From Candidatus Epulonipiscium sp. (GTDB taxonomy: Bacteria > Bacillota > Clostridia > Lachnospirales > JAAYNZ01): a stretch of 34,991 nt of DNA. A model generated the notes under the pieces. It saw only the letters and a program-made list of their open reading frames with translations, had not been told where the DNA came from and ran no database searches. Positions 8,058 through 16,170 of the stretch are shown piece by piece. The translations under genes were made by a program, and so were the position numbers. The first letter of the stretch is position 1, and every line of letters starts with the position of its first letter. The stretch covers positions 1 to 34,991 of the forward strand of contig JAAYNZ010000115.1 of assembly GCA_012520595.1 (NCBI GenBank). The letters run 5' to 3'.

Positions 8058-8600
8058 CTATAATGTACATTCTTTAATAATCTGTCCTTCAAAATCTTTA
8101 ACAATAAACGTTTTGTTTTCTAAAATTCCATAGGTATGTGGGTTTCCTTCCTTTGGCAAACTAATGGATCCTGGATTTAAAAAAGTCTTTTCTTCTACCT
8201 TTTTCCCATCTAATATATGAGTGTGTCCCTGTATAAATACATCCCCTTTACAAAGCCATTGAACTTTTTCTATTTCATATAAATGTCCATGGGTAGCAAA
8301 AATCCGAATATCTTCATGAAAAATTACTGTGTAATCAGATAACATAGGAAATTCCAACATCATTTGATCCACTTCCGAATCACAATTTCCTCGTACAGCA
8401 ATGATTTTATGTTTATACTGATTAAGGCTCTGTGCTACTTTAGGTGGATCATAGGCCTCTGGTAAAGGATTTCTAGGGCCATGATAAAGCACATCCCCTA
8501 ACAAAACAATAATTTCTGCTTTTTCTTCTTCAAATTTTTTTAAAGCCCTATTCACCCAAGTGCTGGATCCATGTAAATCAGATATAAAAAATAATTTCAT
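8058..8600 (-). CDS. yfcE: YfcE/MJ0936 family metallophosphodiesterase
   Basis: Cytosolic calcineurin-like phosphoesterase of 180 residues. The five metal-site motifs are in order: DLHG near the N-terminus, GDVLYHG, RGNCD, THGH and QGHTH. Architecture and length match YfcE, which hydrolyses phosphodiesters in vitro with Mn2+; the physiological substrate is unknown. It follows the DUF4250 gene by only 11 bases, so the two are almost certainly co-transcribed, possibly with the upstream NhaC gene. Confidence 0.88.
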   Translation of the reverse strand: MKLFFISDLHGSSTWVNRALKKFEEEKAEIIVLLGDVLYHGPRNPLPEAYDPPKVAQSLNQYKHKIIAVRGNCDSEVDQMMLEFPMLSDYTVIFHEDIRIFATHGHLYEIEKVQWLCKGDVFIQGHTHILDGKKVEEKTFLNPGSISLPKEGNPHTYGILENKTFIVKDFEGQIIKECTL

Positions 8601-8611
8601 AAAAAACCTCC

Positions 8612-8806
8612 TTATTCTCCTATAAATTGATTATGAAGAGGATCATAAGAATAGCCAACTTGCTCAAGCCGATTCTCTATTTCTTTTTGTGATAGCCCCA
8701 TATCTTCACAAAGCATTTCTAAGGTATCAAACTGATTTCTCAATTTCGTATTGACCCAACTTAAAGTAATATATGGATCCATTGTAAGTAATTTTTCTGC
8801 TTCCAC
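8612..8806 (-). CDS. DUF4250 domain protein
   Basis: Small soluble protein of 64 residues. The pattern DPYITLSWVNTKLRNQFDTLEMLCEDMGLSQKEIENRLEQVGYSYD matches the DUF4250 family, which covers nearly the whole protein and has no assigned function. The middle part could form a helix-turn-helix-like fold, but this is only an impression. Translation starts at GTG, eight bases after AAAGGGGG. It lies between the NhaC antiporter and YfcE on the same strand. Confidence 0.75.
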   Translation of the reverse strand: MEAEKLLTMDPYITLSWVNTKLRNQFDTLEMLCEDMGLSQKEIENRLEQVGYSYDPLHNQFIGE

Positions 8807-8852
8807 TTTGTTTTCCCCCTTTTAAATGTAATATCAATTTATTAATTCTTTT

Positions 8853-10235
8853 TTATTTTTTTTCAACAATAGTCCATCCAGTCCAACCATAGAGCACAGT
8901 TAAAATAGGACATAAAATGCAAAAAAAAGCAAATGGAGCATACTGTATTGTAGGTACACCAAGAACATTTGTAAGAAATATTCCGCACACTCCCCAAGGA
9001 ACTAAAGGATTTACAACAGTCCCTGCATCTTCTAATACCCTTGATAAATGTTTACCTTCTAAACCTAACTTTTCAAACTGAGATTGATACATTTCTCCTG
9101 TTATTAAAATAGATAAATACTGTTCTCCTGTCAAAAAGTTAACCATAATACCTGTTAATGCTGTAACAGTAATCAAAGAACCTACATTTGTTAATATTTT
9201 TTCCATTTGTATCAAAAATCTCGGAATAATTCCAAGTGTAAATAAAAGTCCACCCATACTAAGAGCTAACAAAACCAACGACACAGTAAACATCATGCTT
9301 TCAATGCCTCCTCTTGTTAGCAAAACATCGATGGTTGCATTCCCTGTTTGAGATACATATCCACTATAAAGGACATTGAATAAACGGGAAACCCCTTGCC
9401 CTTTAAAATGAAAAAAGGAAAGAATAATTCCTGCGATAGAACTTATTGCTAGAGTAAGCAATGCAGGTATTTTTTTAATGGATAAAATAACCATAACTAA
9501 AAGGGGAATAAAGCTATACCAATAAATCATTTCTGTATCTGATAATGCCTTATTAAAATCATAAAGTTGTTGCATATTTAACTGTTGTCCTGTTGGAGAT
9601 AAAAAAGCAAACAAAATCATCGTTATTAAAAGAGCTGGAATTGTAGTCCACCCCATATTTTTAATATGTTCAAACAAATCAATTCGAGCAATAGATGCTG
9701 CTAAATTTGTTGTATCCGATAAAGGTGACATTTTATCACCAAAAAAAGCTCCCGAAATAACTGCACCTGCCGTTAGCGGCAAAGAAAAATCAAGGGCTGT
9801 ACTAATCCCTATGAAAGCTGTTCCTATGGTTGCTGCCGTAGTTAAAGAACTGCCAAGGCCAAGTCCTACTAAAGCAGATACTAAAAAGACAACGGCAAAA
9901 TAAAAATGAGGGGTAACCATCGTAAGACCTACCTGCATTAGAGCAGGAATGGTTCCACTGATAATCCAACTACTAACCAAAATTCCAATAAAGAAAAAAA
10001 GAAAAACAGACCCAATAGCAGCTTTGGCTCCCTCTCCCATTCCATATTCTAATTCTTTAAAAGTAAGATCTTTACTTAAACCATAAAGAATTAAAATTAA
10101 AATAGAAGCAACAATTGGAATATGAGGTACTGACTCAAAATAAATAATTGAAATACCAATAATAAATAAAATTGTGATTGTTAACAAAATCGCCTCTTTT
10201 AAAGAAGGCAAAAATTTAGGCTGAATACGAAACAT
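8853..10235 (-). CDS. nhaC: NhaC family Na+/H+ antiporter
   Basis: Membrane protein of 460 residues with about twelve hydrophobic segments. The stretch GAFFGDKMSPLSDTTNLAASI (around residue 160) is the NhaC signature, and GLGLGSSLTTAATIGTAF precedes it. It should exchange Na+ for H+ across the cytoplasmic membrane, supporting pH and sodium homeostasis; some family members exchange malate or lactate instead, so substrate is not certain. A GGAGG lies six bases before the ATG. It is divergent from the universal stress gene, and 46 bases separate it from the DUF4250 gene downstream. Confidence 0.88.
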   Translation of the reverse strand: MFRIQPKFLPSLKEAILLTITILFIIGISIIYFESVPHIPIVASILILILYGLSKDLTFKELEYGMGEGAKAAIGSVFLFFFIGILVSSWIISGTIPALMQVGLTMVTPHFYFAVVFLVSALVGLGLGSSLTTAATIGTAFIGISTALDFSLPLTAGAVISGAFFGDKMSPLSDTTNLAASIARIDLFEHIKNMGWTTIPALLITMILFAFLSPTGQQLNMQQLYDFNKALSDTEMIYWYSFIPLLVMVILSIKKIPALLTLAISSIAGIILSFFHFKGQGVSRLFNVLYSGYVSQTGNATIDVLLTRGGIESMMFTVSLVLLALSMGGLLFTLGIIPRFLIQMEKILTNVGSLITVTALTGIMVNFLTGEQYLSILITGEMYQSQFEKLGLEGKHLSRVLEDAGTVVNPLVPWGVCGIFLTNVLGVPTIQYAPFAFFCILCPILTVLYGWTGWTIVEKK

Positions 10236-10279
10236 ATGAAACCTCCATTATTAATTTGTTTTTTATTTGATCTAAAATA

Positions 10280-10309
10280 TTGACATATGTTCTTATTTTA
10301 AGTTATAAT
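10280..10309 (+). promoter_or_regulatory. Promoter of the universal stress gene
   Basis: Perfect TTGACA (10280-10285), an 18-base spacer and a perfect TATAAT (10304-10309). The predicted leader is about 80 bases. Confidence 0.75.
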
Positions 10310-10398
10310 AAATATATAGTCAGAATATTATCATTAATCCTAATTTATAAAAAAGATTGCCTAACTGAGTTATAAAACTCTAAGAAGGAGGTATCTTT

Positions 10399-10800
10399 AT
10401 GGAAGTTAAAAAAATATTAATTCCTGTTGATGGATCCAAAGAAAGTTTTAAAGCTTTACAAGTGGCTAAAAACATAGTTGAGCAATTTCAATGCCAAGTT
10501 ATTTTTCTTAATGTCATTGAAATTAATACGATTTTTACTCATGATATGTTACGCCTCTTAAAAGAACAAGGGCAAAAAGTCTTAAAAGAAGCAAGAGAGT
10601 TTGTAAATCCTTCAGTTTTTGAAGAAGAATGTGTTTTTGGTTACCCAGCTGACGAAATTGTAAAAAGAGCCCAAGATATGGATGTGGATCTAATTGTTAT
10701 TGCTAAAAAAGGTCTTACTGGGTTAGATAAATATCTAATGGGTTCTGTTGCTAGCAAAGTAGTAAAACATTCTAAAAAAACTGTTCTGGTTATTCCTTAA
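10399..10800 (+). CDS. Universal stress protein (UspA family)
   Basis: Cytosolic protein of 133 residues with one Usp domain. It begins KKILIPVDGSKESFKALQVA and ends with a nucleotide-binding-type motif GSVASKVVKHSKKTVLVIP, which suggests an ATP-binding UspA. The role is stress tolerance in a broad sense; no specific partner can be named. AAGGAGG precedes the ATG, a consensus promoter lies upstream, and a strong hairpin terminator follows, so it is transcribed alone. It is divergent from nhaC, which may mean shared induction under ionic stress, but this is inference. Confidence 0.9.
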   Translation: MEVKKILIPVDGSKESFKALQVAKNIVEQFQCQVIFLNVIEINTIFTHDMLRLLKEQGQKVLKEAREFVNPSVFEEECVFGYPADEIVKRAQDMDVDLIVIAKKGLTGLDKYLMGSVASKVVKHSKKTVLVIP

Positions 10801-10812
10801 AATCATTAACTA

Positions 10813-10851
10813 TTAAAAAGAACATCTTACTCTTAAAGATGTTCTTTTTAA
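10813..10851. terminator. Bidirectional terminator between usp and the LUD gene
   Basis: AAAAAGAACATCTT (10815-10828) pairs with AAGATGTTCTTTTT (10836-10849) around a short loop. T-runs are present on both strands, and it serves the two convergent genes. Confidence 0.88.
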
Positions 10852-10889
10852 TATAGTTTTTCAAATTTCAAATTCTTTGATAACCATCA

Positions 10890-11537
10890 TTAAAATCCTA
10901 CATCTTCTCCTACTAGAATGACTGTAAATCGTCCTTCAAACTTTCCACCCTGTTGTACAATGGAAATATAATTACACATTCTTTCTTCCACCATACAATC
11001 TACACATTCTCCTGTTGGTACACAAGGCGCATTGTTATGATTTTTTAATCTTTTACAATTCATGGGAGCTATTTCTGTTAATCGATCCAATGCTTGGTCT
11101 AAATTTTTTACAATTTTATTGTATCCTGCCACAACAATAACATGTTTGGGCCCAAAGATCATGCTAGCTGCTCGATTCCCTGAAGAATCAATATTAACTA
11201 ATTTCCCGTCTTCTGTAATAGCATTGGTACTTGTCAAAAAATAATCTGCTAATAATCCTTGTCGATAAACTTCTACTTCTTCAGGAAATGTAAGTCCAGG
11301 TGCAAAACGATCAAAAAATTTGTAATTTCCATTTCTGATTTCGTTAATCATATCCATTTCTCGTAATGTAACAGATCCTCCCATGGCTACAGTGGATCCC
11401 TCTTCAATAGTATCCAATACTATTTTTTTCGCTTGTTCTAAAGTATCTACATAAACAGCATTGTATTTTCTTTTATTTAGTACGTCTACTACTCTTTTGG
11501 CTTTTTTTACATAATACATTCTTTTAATTTCATTCAT
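10890..11537 (-). CDS. LUD domain protein (lactate utilization LutC/YkgG-like)
   Basis: Cytosolic protein of 215 residues with the LUD (DUF162) domain across most of its length. Visible markers are EGSTVAMGGSVTLREMDMINEI, STNAITEDGKLVNIDSSGNRAA and FGPKHVIVVAGYNKIV. The C-terminal third has a cysteine group (C..C.....C within PCVPTGECVDCMVEERMC) that might bind metal or an Fe-S cluster. LutC works with LutA/LutB in lactate oxidation, but those partners are not here, and solo LUD proteins in Clostridia have no proven role. GGAGG precedes the ATG. It follows the PurC-like gene by 56 bases. Confidence 0.82.
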   Translation of the reverse strand: MNEIKRMYYVKKAKRVVDVLNKRKYNAVYVDTLEQAKKIVLDTIEEGSTVAMGGSVTLREMDMINEIRNGNYKFFDRFAPGLTFPEEVEVYRQGLLADYFLTSTNAITEDGKLVNIDSSGNRAASMIFGPKHVIVVAGYNKIVKNLDQALDRLTEIAPMNCKRLKNHNNAPCVPTGECVDCMVEERMCNYISIVQQGGKFEGRFTVILVGEDVGF

Positions 11538-11593
11538 CTAAATGTCCTCCATTATTCTAGCTTTTATACAATGTTTTTTATTATTTCCTACTA

Positions 11594-12280
11594 CTAATCT
11601 CCTAACATTATTTTTGTTAATTCCAATGGTTCTATATACCTACCATCTTTGTAAGCTCGCATATTTCCACCAGAAATTTCATCAATTAAAGCAATTTGTT
11701 TTTCCTCACCGATTCTTCCAAACTCAAGCTTTATATCATATAATTCAATTCCTTTTTTCTCTAATTCTTCTTTAACAATATTTCCAATTTGTTTAGTGAG
11801 CTGCTTTAATATCTTATATTCATCTTTAGTCAGAATCCCTAACATAGCAAGAGCATCCTCTGTAATAGGAGGGTCTTGTCTTAGATCATCCTTAAGAGTA
11901 ACTTCTACAAAAGCATCTAAAGGCTGTCCCTCTTTCGCATACATACCATAACGTCGTATAAAACTTCCCACAGCTCGATACCGACATATCACCTCAAGAC
12001 CATTGCCAAACGCAGTTGCTGGTTTAACTGTCATCGTTAATTCTTCAATGTTAGCATCAACATAATGAGTAGGAATACCTTGTCCTTTTAATATTTCAAA
12101 AAAATATTTTGTCAATCGCAATCCTGCTTTTCCTGCTCCCTCAACAGTTAAACCAACTGTATTTGCTCCCGGATCAAATACACCATTTTCACCAGTTACA
12201 TCATCTTTAAACGAAAGCAAATAATTTCCATCTTCTAAATCAAATACATCTTTTGTTTTACCCTTATACATTAGTTTCAT
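11594..12280 (-). CDS. PurC-like protein (divergent SAICAR synthase family)
   Basis: Soluble protein of 228 residues in the SAICAR synthetase fold family. PurC-like elements are YKGKTKDVF at the N-terminus, ICRYRAVGSFIRRYG, PPITEDALAMLG, YDIKLEFGR and ALIDEISGGNMR. It departs from canonical PurC: the segment after KDDVTGENG reads FDPGANTVGLTVEGAG, and the end of the catalytic region is DEISGGNMRAYKDG rather than the usual DEISPDT-type ending. It may be true PurC (CAIR + Asp + ATP to SAICAR) or a paralogue with another substrate. No other pur gene is nearby. I use the ATG nine bases after AGGAAGG; the track start has no ribosome site. Confidence 0.75.
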   Translation of the reverse strand: MKLMYKGKTKDVFDLEDGNYLLSFKDDVTGENGVFDPGANTVGLTVEGAGKAGLRLTKYFFEILKGQGIPTHYVDANIEELTMTVKPATAFGNGLEVICRYRAVGSFIRRYGMYAKEGQPLDAFVEVTLKDDLRQDPPITEDALAMLGILTKDEYKILKQLTKQIGNIVKEELEKKGIELYDIKLEFGRIGEEKQIALIDEISGGNMRAYKDGRYIEPLELTKIMLGD

Positions 12281-12332
12281 AACATTCATCCTTCCTAGGT
12301 GTAAAGATAAAAAATATGCAAACAATAAATAA

Positions 12333-12341
12333 ATTATAGCA
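12333..12341 (-). promoter_or_regulatory. Candidate extended -10 promoter for the PurC-like gene
   Basis: TGCTATAAT on the minus strand (12341-12333), an extended -10 with a perfect TATAAT but no clear -35. It would allow the PurC-like and LUD genes to be transcribed apart from the DUF523 gene. Confidence 0.4.
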
Positions 12342-12363
12342 CAATTTTCTATTGATTTTGTAG

Positions 12364-12822
12364 CTATTTTTTTGATCCTTGGCTACTTTTCATCTTTTCA
12401 ATCTCTTTTTCTGTATATACCTGTATCCCATTTTGACTTAACAACTCTGTTGTTATCCCGTTTCCTTCTTTTAACTTTCCTGAAAACGTTCCATCATAGA
12501 TAAAACCATAACCACACGAAGGACTTTTTGACTGTAAAATTGCTTTTTTAGCTCCAATGGTTTGGGCTATCACTAGGGTTTTTTTAGCTCCCTTTATAAA
12601 TTCTTTTGTAACATCTTGTCCGTCCTTGTTTATGACCTTTTTCTTACCCTCTTTATCAATGATTTCACAACAAGCTCTAGGTATGGGTAATCCACCTAAT
12701 TGTTCTGGGCAGACAGCAATGGCTTTTCCCTGTTCTACTAATTTTCGCACCCACTCATTAACTGTATTACTTCCATTATATCTACAGTTTACTCCAGCCA
12801 AACAAGCACTTACTAAATACAT
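12364..12822 (-). CDS. DUF523 domain protein
   Basis: Cytosolic protein of 152 residues. DUF523 markers are SACLAGVNCRYNG at the N-terminus, CPEQLGGLPIPR (around 38-49), the KSPSCGYG motif near residue 100, and GNGITTELL. Conserved cysteines in these motifs suggest a thiol or metal centre, but no function is established. GAGGTG precedes the ATG. It lies 39 bases after exonuclease III on the same strand and is probably co-transcribed with it. Confidence 0.85.
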   Translation of the reverse strand: MYLVSACLAGVNCRYNGSNTVNEWVRKLVEQGKAIAVCPEQLGGLPIPRACCEIIDKEGKKKVINKDGQDVTKEFIKGAKKTLVIAQTIGAKKAILQSKSPSCGYGFIYDGTFSGKLKEGNGITTELLSQNGIQVYTEKEIEKMKSSQGSKK

Positions 12823-12861
12823 TGTTACACCTCACTTTTATAAACCAACGCCATCCTCCTT

Positions 12862-13617
12862 TTAAAGCTGAATTTCTAAAAGAATTGGGCAATGATCACT
12901 TCCCATAATATGAGAATGAATTTGCGAATCCTGTAGCATTCTTTTTAATCTTTCGGATACAATAAAATAATCAATTCTCCATCCAATATTTCTTTCTCTG
13001 GATTTTCTCATGTAAGACCACCATGTATATGCCTCTTCTTGATCCGGATAAAAATACCGAAAGGTATCAATAAATCCTGCGTTGAGTAATTGGCCCATTT
13101 TTTCTCGTTCTTCATCAGTAAATCCTGCGTTTTTCCTATTGGTCTTTGGATTTTTTAAATCAATTTCTTGATGTGCTACATTAAGATCTCCACATAAAAT
13201 AACAGGTTTGATGGAATCTAATATTTGTATATACTCCCTAAAATGATCTTCCCAAATCATTCGATAATCAAGTCTCGTTAATTCTCTTTGAGTATTTGGC
13301 GTATACACATTAATTAAATAAAATTCTTTAAACTCTAAAGTAATTACCCTTCCTTCTTGATCATGTTCTTCTATACCTATTCCATATGTCACTGTTAAAG
13401 GCTTGGCTTTCGTAAAGATGGCCGTACCCGAATAGCCTTTTTTTACTGCATAATTCCAGTACTGATGATATCCCTCTAAGTCTAAATGAATCTGGCCTTC
13501 TTGTAATTTTGTTTCTTGAATGCAGAAAATATCTGCATTAACAGTTTGAAAATATTCTAAAAATCCTTTTCCTATACAAGCTCGAATCCCATTCACATTC
13601 CATGAAACAAGTTTCAC
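12862..13617 (-). CDS. exoA: Exodeoxyribonuclease III / AP endonuclease
   Basis: Base-excision repair enzyme of 251 residues that cuts DNA 5' of abasic sites and has 3'-5' exonuclease and 3'-phosphatase activity. Endonuclease/exonuclease/phosphatase fold motifs are all present: SWNVNGIRA, IQETKLQ, YAVKKGYSGTAIF, GDLNVAHQEIDL, RNIGWRIDYF and GSDHCPI. It resembles Bacillus ExoA throughout. The track start is an ATG abutting GGGGG; I prefer the GTG six bases after AGGGGG, which gives the family-typical N-terminus MKLVSWNVNG. Confidence 0.95.
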   Translation of the reverse strand: MKLVSWNVNGIRACIGKGFLEYFQTVNADIFCIQETKLQEGQIHLDLEGYHQYWNYAVKKGYSGTAIFTKAKPLTVTYGIGIEEHDQEGRVITLEFKEFYLINVYTPNTQRELTRLDYRMIWEDHFREYIQILDSIKPVILCGDLNVAHQEIDLKNPKTNRKNAGFTDEEREKMGQLLNAGFIDTFRYFYPDQEEAYTWWSYMRKSRERNIGWRIDYFIVSERLKRMLQDSQIHSHIMGSDHCPILLEIQL

Positions 13618-13775
13618 TGTCATCCCCCTATTTTTTATGGTTTTCGTAATATTATTTATTAATTGAGATAAAATAGTAAAAGTAAAAATTTTTTATTGAA
13701 TTACCTTTTTCTATCTTCTTTTGTTTATTTCGCTAAGAAAAAATTGAATAATGTTAAAGGAGCTTGAATATTCTT

Positions 13776-14474
13776 ATGACAAAAAAAGTATTGATTAAAA
13801 ACATTGTTCTTATAAGTGTACTCATTTATTTTATATTTTTAAGCATCGATATTATAACAAAAAACACAGCCAGTATCCACTCTTCCTATTTAAAATATAC
13901 AGCCATATGTCTCTGTTTTACCTTAACTTTATTGATCAACCATCACGGATATAATAACAAGGATACCTTACTCTTACAAATGGCTTTCTTTTTTACCCTC
14001 ATTGCTGATTTTTTTCTTGTTATTCTTAACTGGCCCACACCTGGAGTTTTCACCTTTATCTTCGTCCAATCCATGCATAAACTAAGACATCTGGTTAAAT
14101 ATAGACTATCTAAAAAAAATATATTCATTTTTCTAGTGATAAATTTGATTTTATTGCTCTTTTTTCCTCTACTCCCCCATGGTACCATCCCTTTTCATTT
14201 ATACCTAATCAGTGTCTTTTACGGAAGTCTACTCTCCATCAATCTAATTGATTCGATAAAAACATTGAATGAAAAAGCAAATTCAAAAGAAAACTCTCTA
14301 TTTATAGCCTTAGGAATGTTTTTATTTTTCATGTGTGATATCAATGTAGCTCTATTTAATATTATCGATAACAATATAACTGGCTTTTTTATTTGGCTGT
14401 TTTATTTCCCTTCACAACTTTTTCTTTCCCTTAGCGGATATGATATTACCTATTTAAAAAACATATTAAGATGA
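13776..14474 (+). CDS. YhhN/TMEM86-like membrane protein (distant)
   Basis: Integral membrane protein of 232 residues with about eight hydrophobic segments. Family recognition is weak. The spaced motifs ADFFLVIL, FVQSMHKLRH, LGMFLFFMCDINVALFNI and YFPSQLFLSLSGYD fall in the order and places of the YhhN (lysoplasmalogenase, TMEM86) family, including the conserved acidic residues in two helices. If correct, it would hydrolyse the vinyl-ether bond of lysoplasmalogens, lipids known in anaerobic clostridia. The ATG is 13 bases after AAAGGAG, which is long; an in-frame TTG is too close. It ends 5 bases from the convergent AAC(3) gene. Confidence 0.5.
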   Translation: MTKKVLIKNIVLISVLIYFIFLSIDIITKNTASIHSSYLKYTAICLCFTLTLLINHHGYNNKDTLLLQMAFFFTLIADFFLVILNWPTPGVFTFIFVQSMHKLRHLVKYRLSKKNIFIFLVINLILLLFFPLLPHGTIPFHLYLISVFYGSLLSINLIDSIKTLNEKANSKENSLFIALGMFLFFMCDINVALFNIIDNNITGFFIWLFYFPSQLFLSLSGYDITYLKNILR

Positions 14475-14479
14475 TGACT

Positions 14480-15280
14480 TTATGACCCTATTTTCTCAAA
14501 GACTGATTGGTATAATGAAAGATCTAGAGGCTGGTTATTTGAAAACAGATCAGGGTTTATTTCTAACATAGCACTAAGAAGATTTGTCAGAGGTCGTGTT
14601 TTGCAAATTCGCACCAGTGCATTTCCAAAATATCCTTTGTACATCACATTGGTTTTTTCACAAATTTCATCTACTTTCCAAAAATATTCAGACCAAGATT
14701 CTCCACAGTGTCTTCTCGAAGGAACAGATATCTCCGTACCATCAGACAATACAACATAAAGCTGTTCGTGATCATCTGTTAATCGACCCGGTATATTCAT
14801 CCACTCTTCAATTCCATGAATAAATGTATTTCTCCTTAAATCTACACCCAAAAGCATAATATCTGCATTTCGATCCAACAATTTTCCCCAAGGTGAATTT
14901 CTAGCACAAGGGGTATCATGCTGTTCATTTCCCTCTACAAATTCTTCTGCATCTTTTCCTAAAGCAGCTACTGAATGAGTAGGATGAAGGGAGCGAATGA
15001 CTCTTTCTCTTTTCCTAAATAGTTCGGGTAGAATACCTACACATACAGAAGAATGATCTACATAAAACTTAGGATTTTGTCCATTTATATAAGACCATGT
15101 GTGAGTTGGTAAAACAAGCAAACCCTCTTTCATATACTCAGATAATGCATCCAAAACCGTATCAGCTCCTCCTTCTACTTCTCCGATGCTTTTCATTGAA
15201 GAATGAACCAATAACGTTCCTTTAGGATCAATCCCTAATACTTCTAGATGATTTAAAAGTTCTACTTTTGTATAGGCCAT
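14480..15280 (-). CDS. AAC(3) family N-acetyltransferase
   Basis: Cytosolic enzyme of 266 residues in the antibiotic_NAT (aminoglycoside 3-N-acetyltransferase) family. Family motifs are LLVHSSMKSIGEVEGG (23-38), LVLPTHTWSY (55-64), HPTHSVAALG (99-108) and ARNSPWGKLL, with the acetyl-CoA site expected around the first and last. It would transfer acetyl from acetyl-CoA to an amino group. Family members include resistance enzymes and also chromosomal YokD-like proteins with other or unknown substrates, so resistance cannot be inferred. GGAGGAGG precedes the ATG. Confidence 0.88.
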   Translation of the reverse strand: MAYTKVELLNHLEVLGIDPKGTLLVHSSMKSIGEVEGGADTVLDALSEYMKEGLLVLPTHTWSYINGQNPKFYVDHSSVCVGILPELFRKRERVIRSLHPTHSVAALGKDAEEFVEGNEQHDTPCARNSPWGKLLDRNADIMLLGVDLRRNTFIHGIEEWMNIPGRLTDDHEQLYVVLSDGTEISVPSRRHCGESWSEYFWKVDEICEKTNVMYKGYFGNALVRICKTRPLTNLLSAMLEINPDLFSNNQPLDLSLYQSVFEKIGS

Positions 15281-15334
15281 TTACTGACGCCTCCTCCTTT
15301 TATTTTTCTATCCCCTATCCCTAGATAATATACT

Positions 15335-15363
15335 AATATAATACAAATTACTACTAATAACAA
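15335..15363 (-). promoter_or_regulatory. Promoter of the AAC(3) gene
   Basis: TTGTTA (15363-15358), a 17-base spacer and TATATT (15340-15335) on the minus strand, with a leader of about 45 bases to the ATG. Confidence 0.6.
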
Positions 15364-15561
15364 CTTTTTTTGATTACTGACTGTTTTATCTATAGAATCC
15401 AATCTCATAATCTAAATCTCTCAATAGACATATCCATTGGCTCACGCTCTGATTGTCTCTCGTGTTGCTTCGAATGTAAAAACGGGAGAGTAATATACAA
15501 GCTTACTGGAATTTTAGATTTTCAATGTGGATCTATATGTTCTTCCACAGAAAATTGAATA
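15364..15561. other. Unassigned spacer with a doubtful 62-codon ORF
   Basis: The stretch between the AAC(3) promoter and the carD promoters has a locally different look (for example CTCACGCTCTGATTGTCTC) from the very AT-rich spacers elsewhere. The ORF 15370-15558 starts with TTG, has no ribosome site and resembles nothing I know. The minus strand has a short frame broken by stops. It may be a decayed gene fragment; I do not call a gene here. Confidence 0.3.
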
Positions 15562-15590
15562 TTGACATAGGTATATTTACATGATATTAT
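15562..15590 (+). promoter_or_regulatory. Upstream carD promoter (P2)
   Basis: Perfect TTGACA (15562-15567), a 17-base spacer and TATTAT (15585-15590). It is the upstream member of two stacked promoters. Confidence 0.65.
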
Positions 15591-15597
15591 TATTTAT

Positions 15598-15626
15598 TTG
15601 ATATTTTTAAAAATCTATGTTATAAT
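15598..15626 (+). promoter_or_regulatory. Downstream carD promoter (P1)
   Basis: TTGATA (15598-15603), a 17-base spacer and a perfect TATAAT (15621-15626). It is eight bases downstream of P2 and about 37 bases from the start codon. Confidence 0.75.
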
Positions 15627-15662
15627 CAAATTAATCATCATAATAAGGATGGAGGTGTAGAT

Positions 15663-16145
15663 TTGTTCAAGATTGGTGATAAAATTGTTTACCCTATGCA
15701 AGGAACAGGGATTATCAAAGGTATTGAAGAAAAAGAATTTCTCGGTGAAAAACGACACTACTATATCATAAAAATGCTAACAAACAACATGAAAGTTATG
15801 ATTCCTGTTAATAAGATGTCTGATTCTAATGTCCGTTTAATTAGTGACGCAACAACATTAGAAAAAGTCTTACTTAAATTTCATAATAAACGATCTAAAC
15901 CTAATGAAACATTAACATCCAAACAAAGACAACAAATCAATATGCAAAAAATTAAATCAGGTTCATTACAAGAAACAGCTGAAGTTGTTCTTGATTTAAC
16001 TCACTTAAATAAGAAAAAACCTTTGAACTCTAGCGAGAAACAAATGTTAACAACAGCACAAAGGTTTTTAATTGACGAGATCAGTTTAATTAAAAAAATA
16101 ACTGTCGACGAAGCTGAAGACTTACTATACTCTAGCATTTTATAA
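15663..16145 (+). CDS. CarD family transcriptional regulator
   Basis: Protein of 160 residues that should bind RNA polymerase beta subunit through its N-terminal RNAP-interacting domain (FKIGDKIVYPMQGTGIIKGIEEKEFLGEKRHYYIIKM, about 2-60) and DNA near the -10 region through its helical C-terminal part (about 70-160). CarD/CdnL proteins stabilise promoter open complexes and affect rRNA and stress transcription. Length and layout are typical. Translation starts at TTG, seven bases after GGAGG, which may lower yield despite two good promoters. It ends 25 bases from the convergent GTPase gene, with no visible hairpin between. Confidence 0.9.
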   Translation: MFKIGDKIVYPMQGTGIIKGIEEKEFLGEKRHYYIIKMLTNNMKVMIPVNKMSDSNVRLISDATTLEKVLLKFHNKRSKPNETLTSKQRQQINMQKIKSGSLQETAEVVLDLTHLNKKKPLNSSEKQMLTTAQRFLIDEISLIKKITVDEAEDLLYSSIL

Positions 16146-16170
16146 CTTCTTTCTACTCTTTTATTTATTC

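Noticed and set aside
14480-15280. Calling the AAC(3)-family gene an aminoglycoside resistance determinant
   Set aside because: The family includes many chromosomal enzymes without resistance function, and no mobile or resistance context is present.
15370-15558. 62-aa ORF before carD
   Set aside because: TTG start, no ribosome site and no recognisable motif; kept only as an odd spacer.
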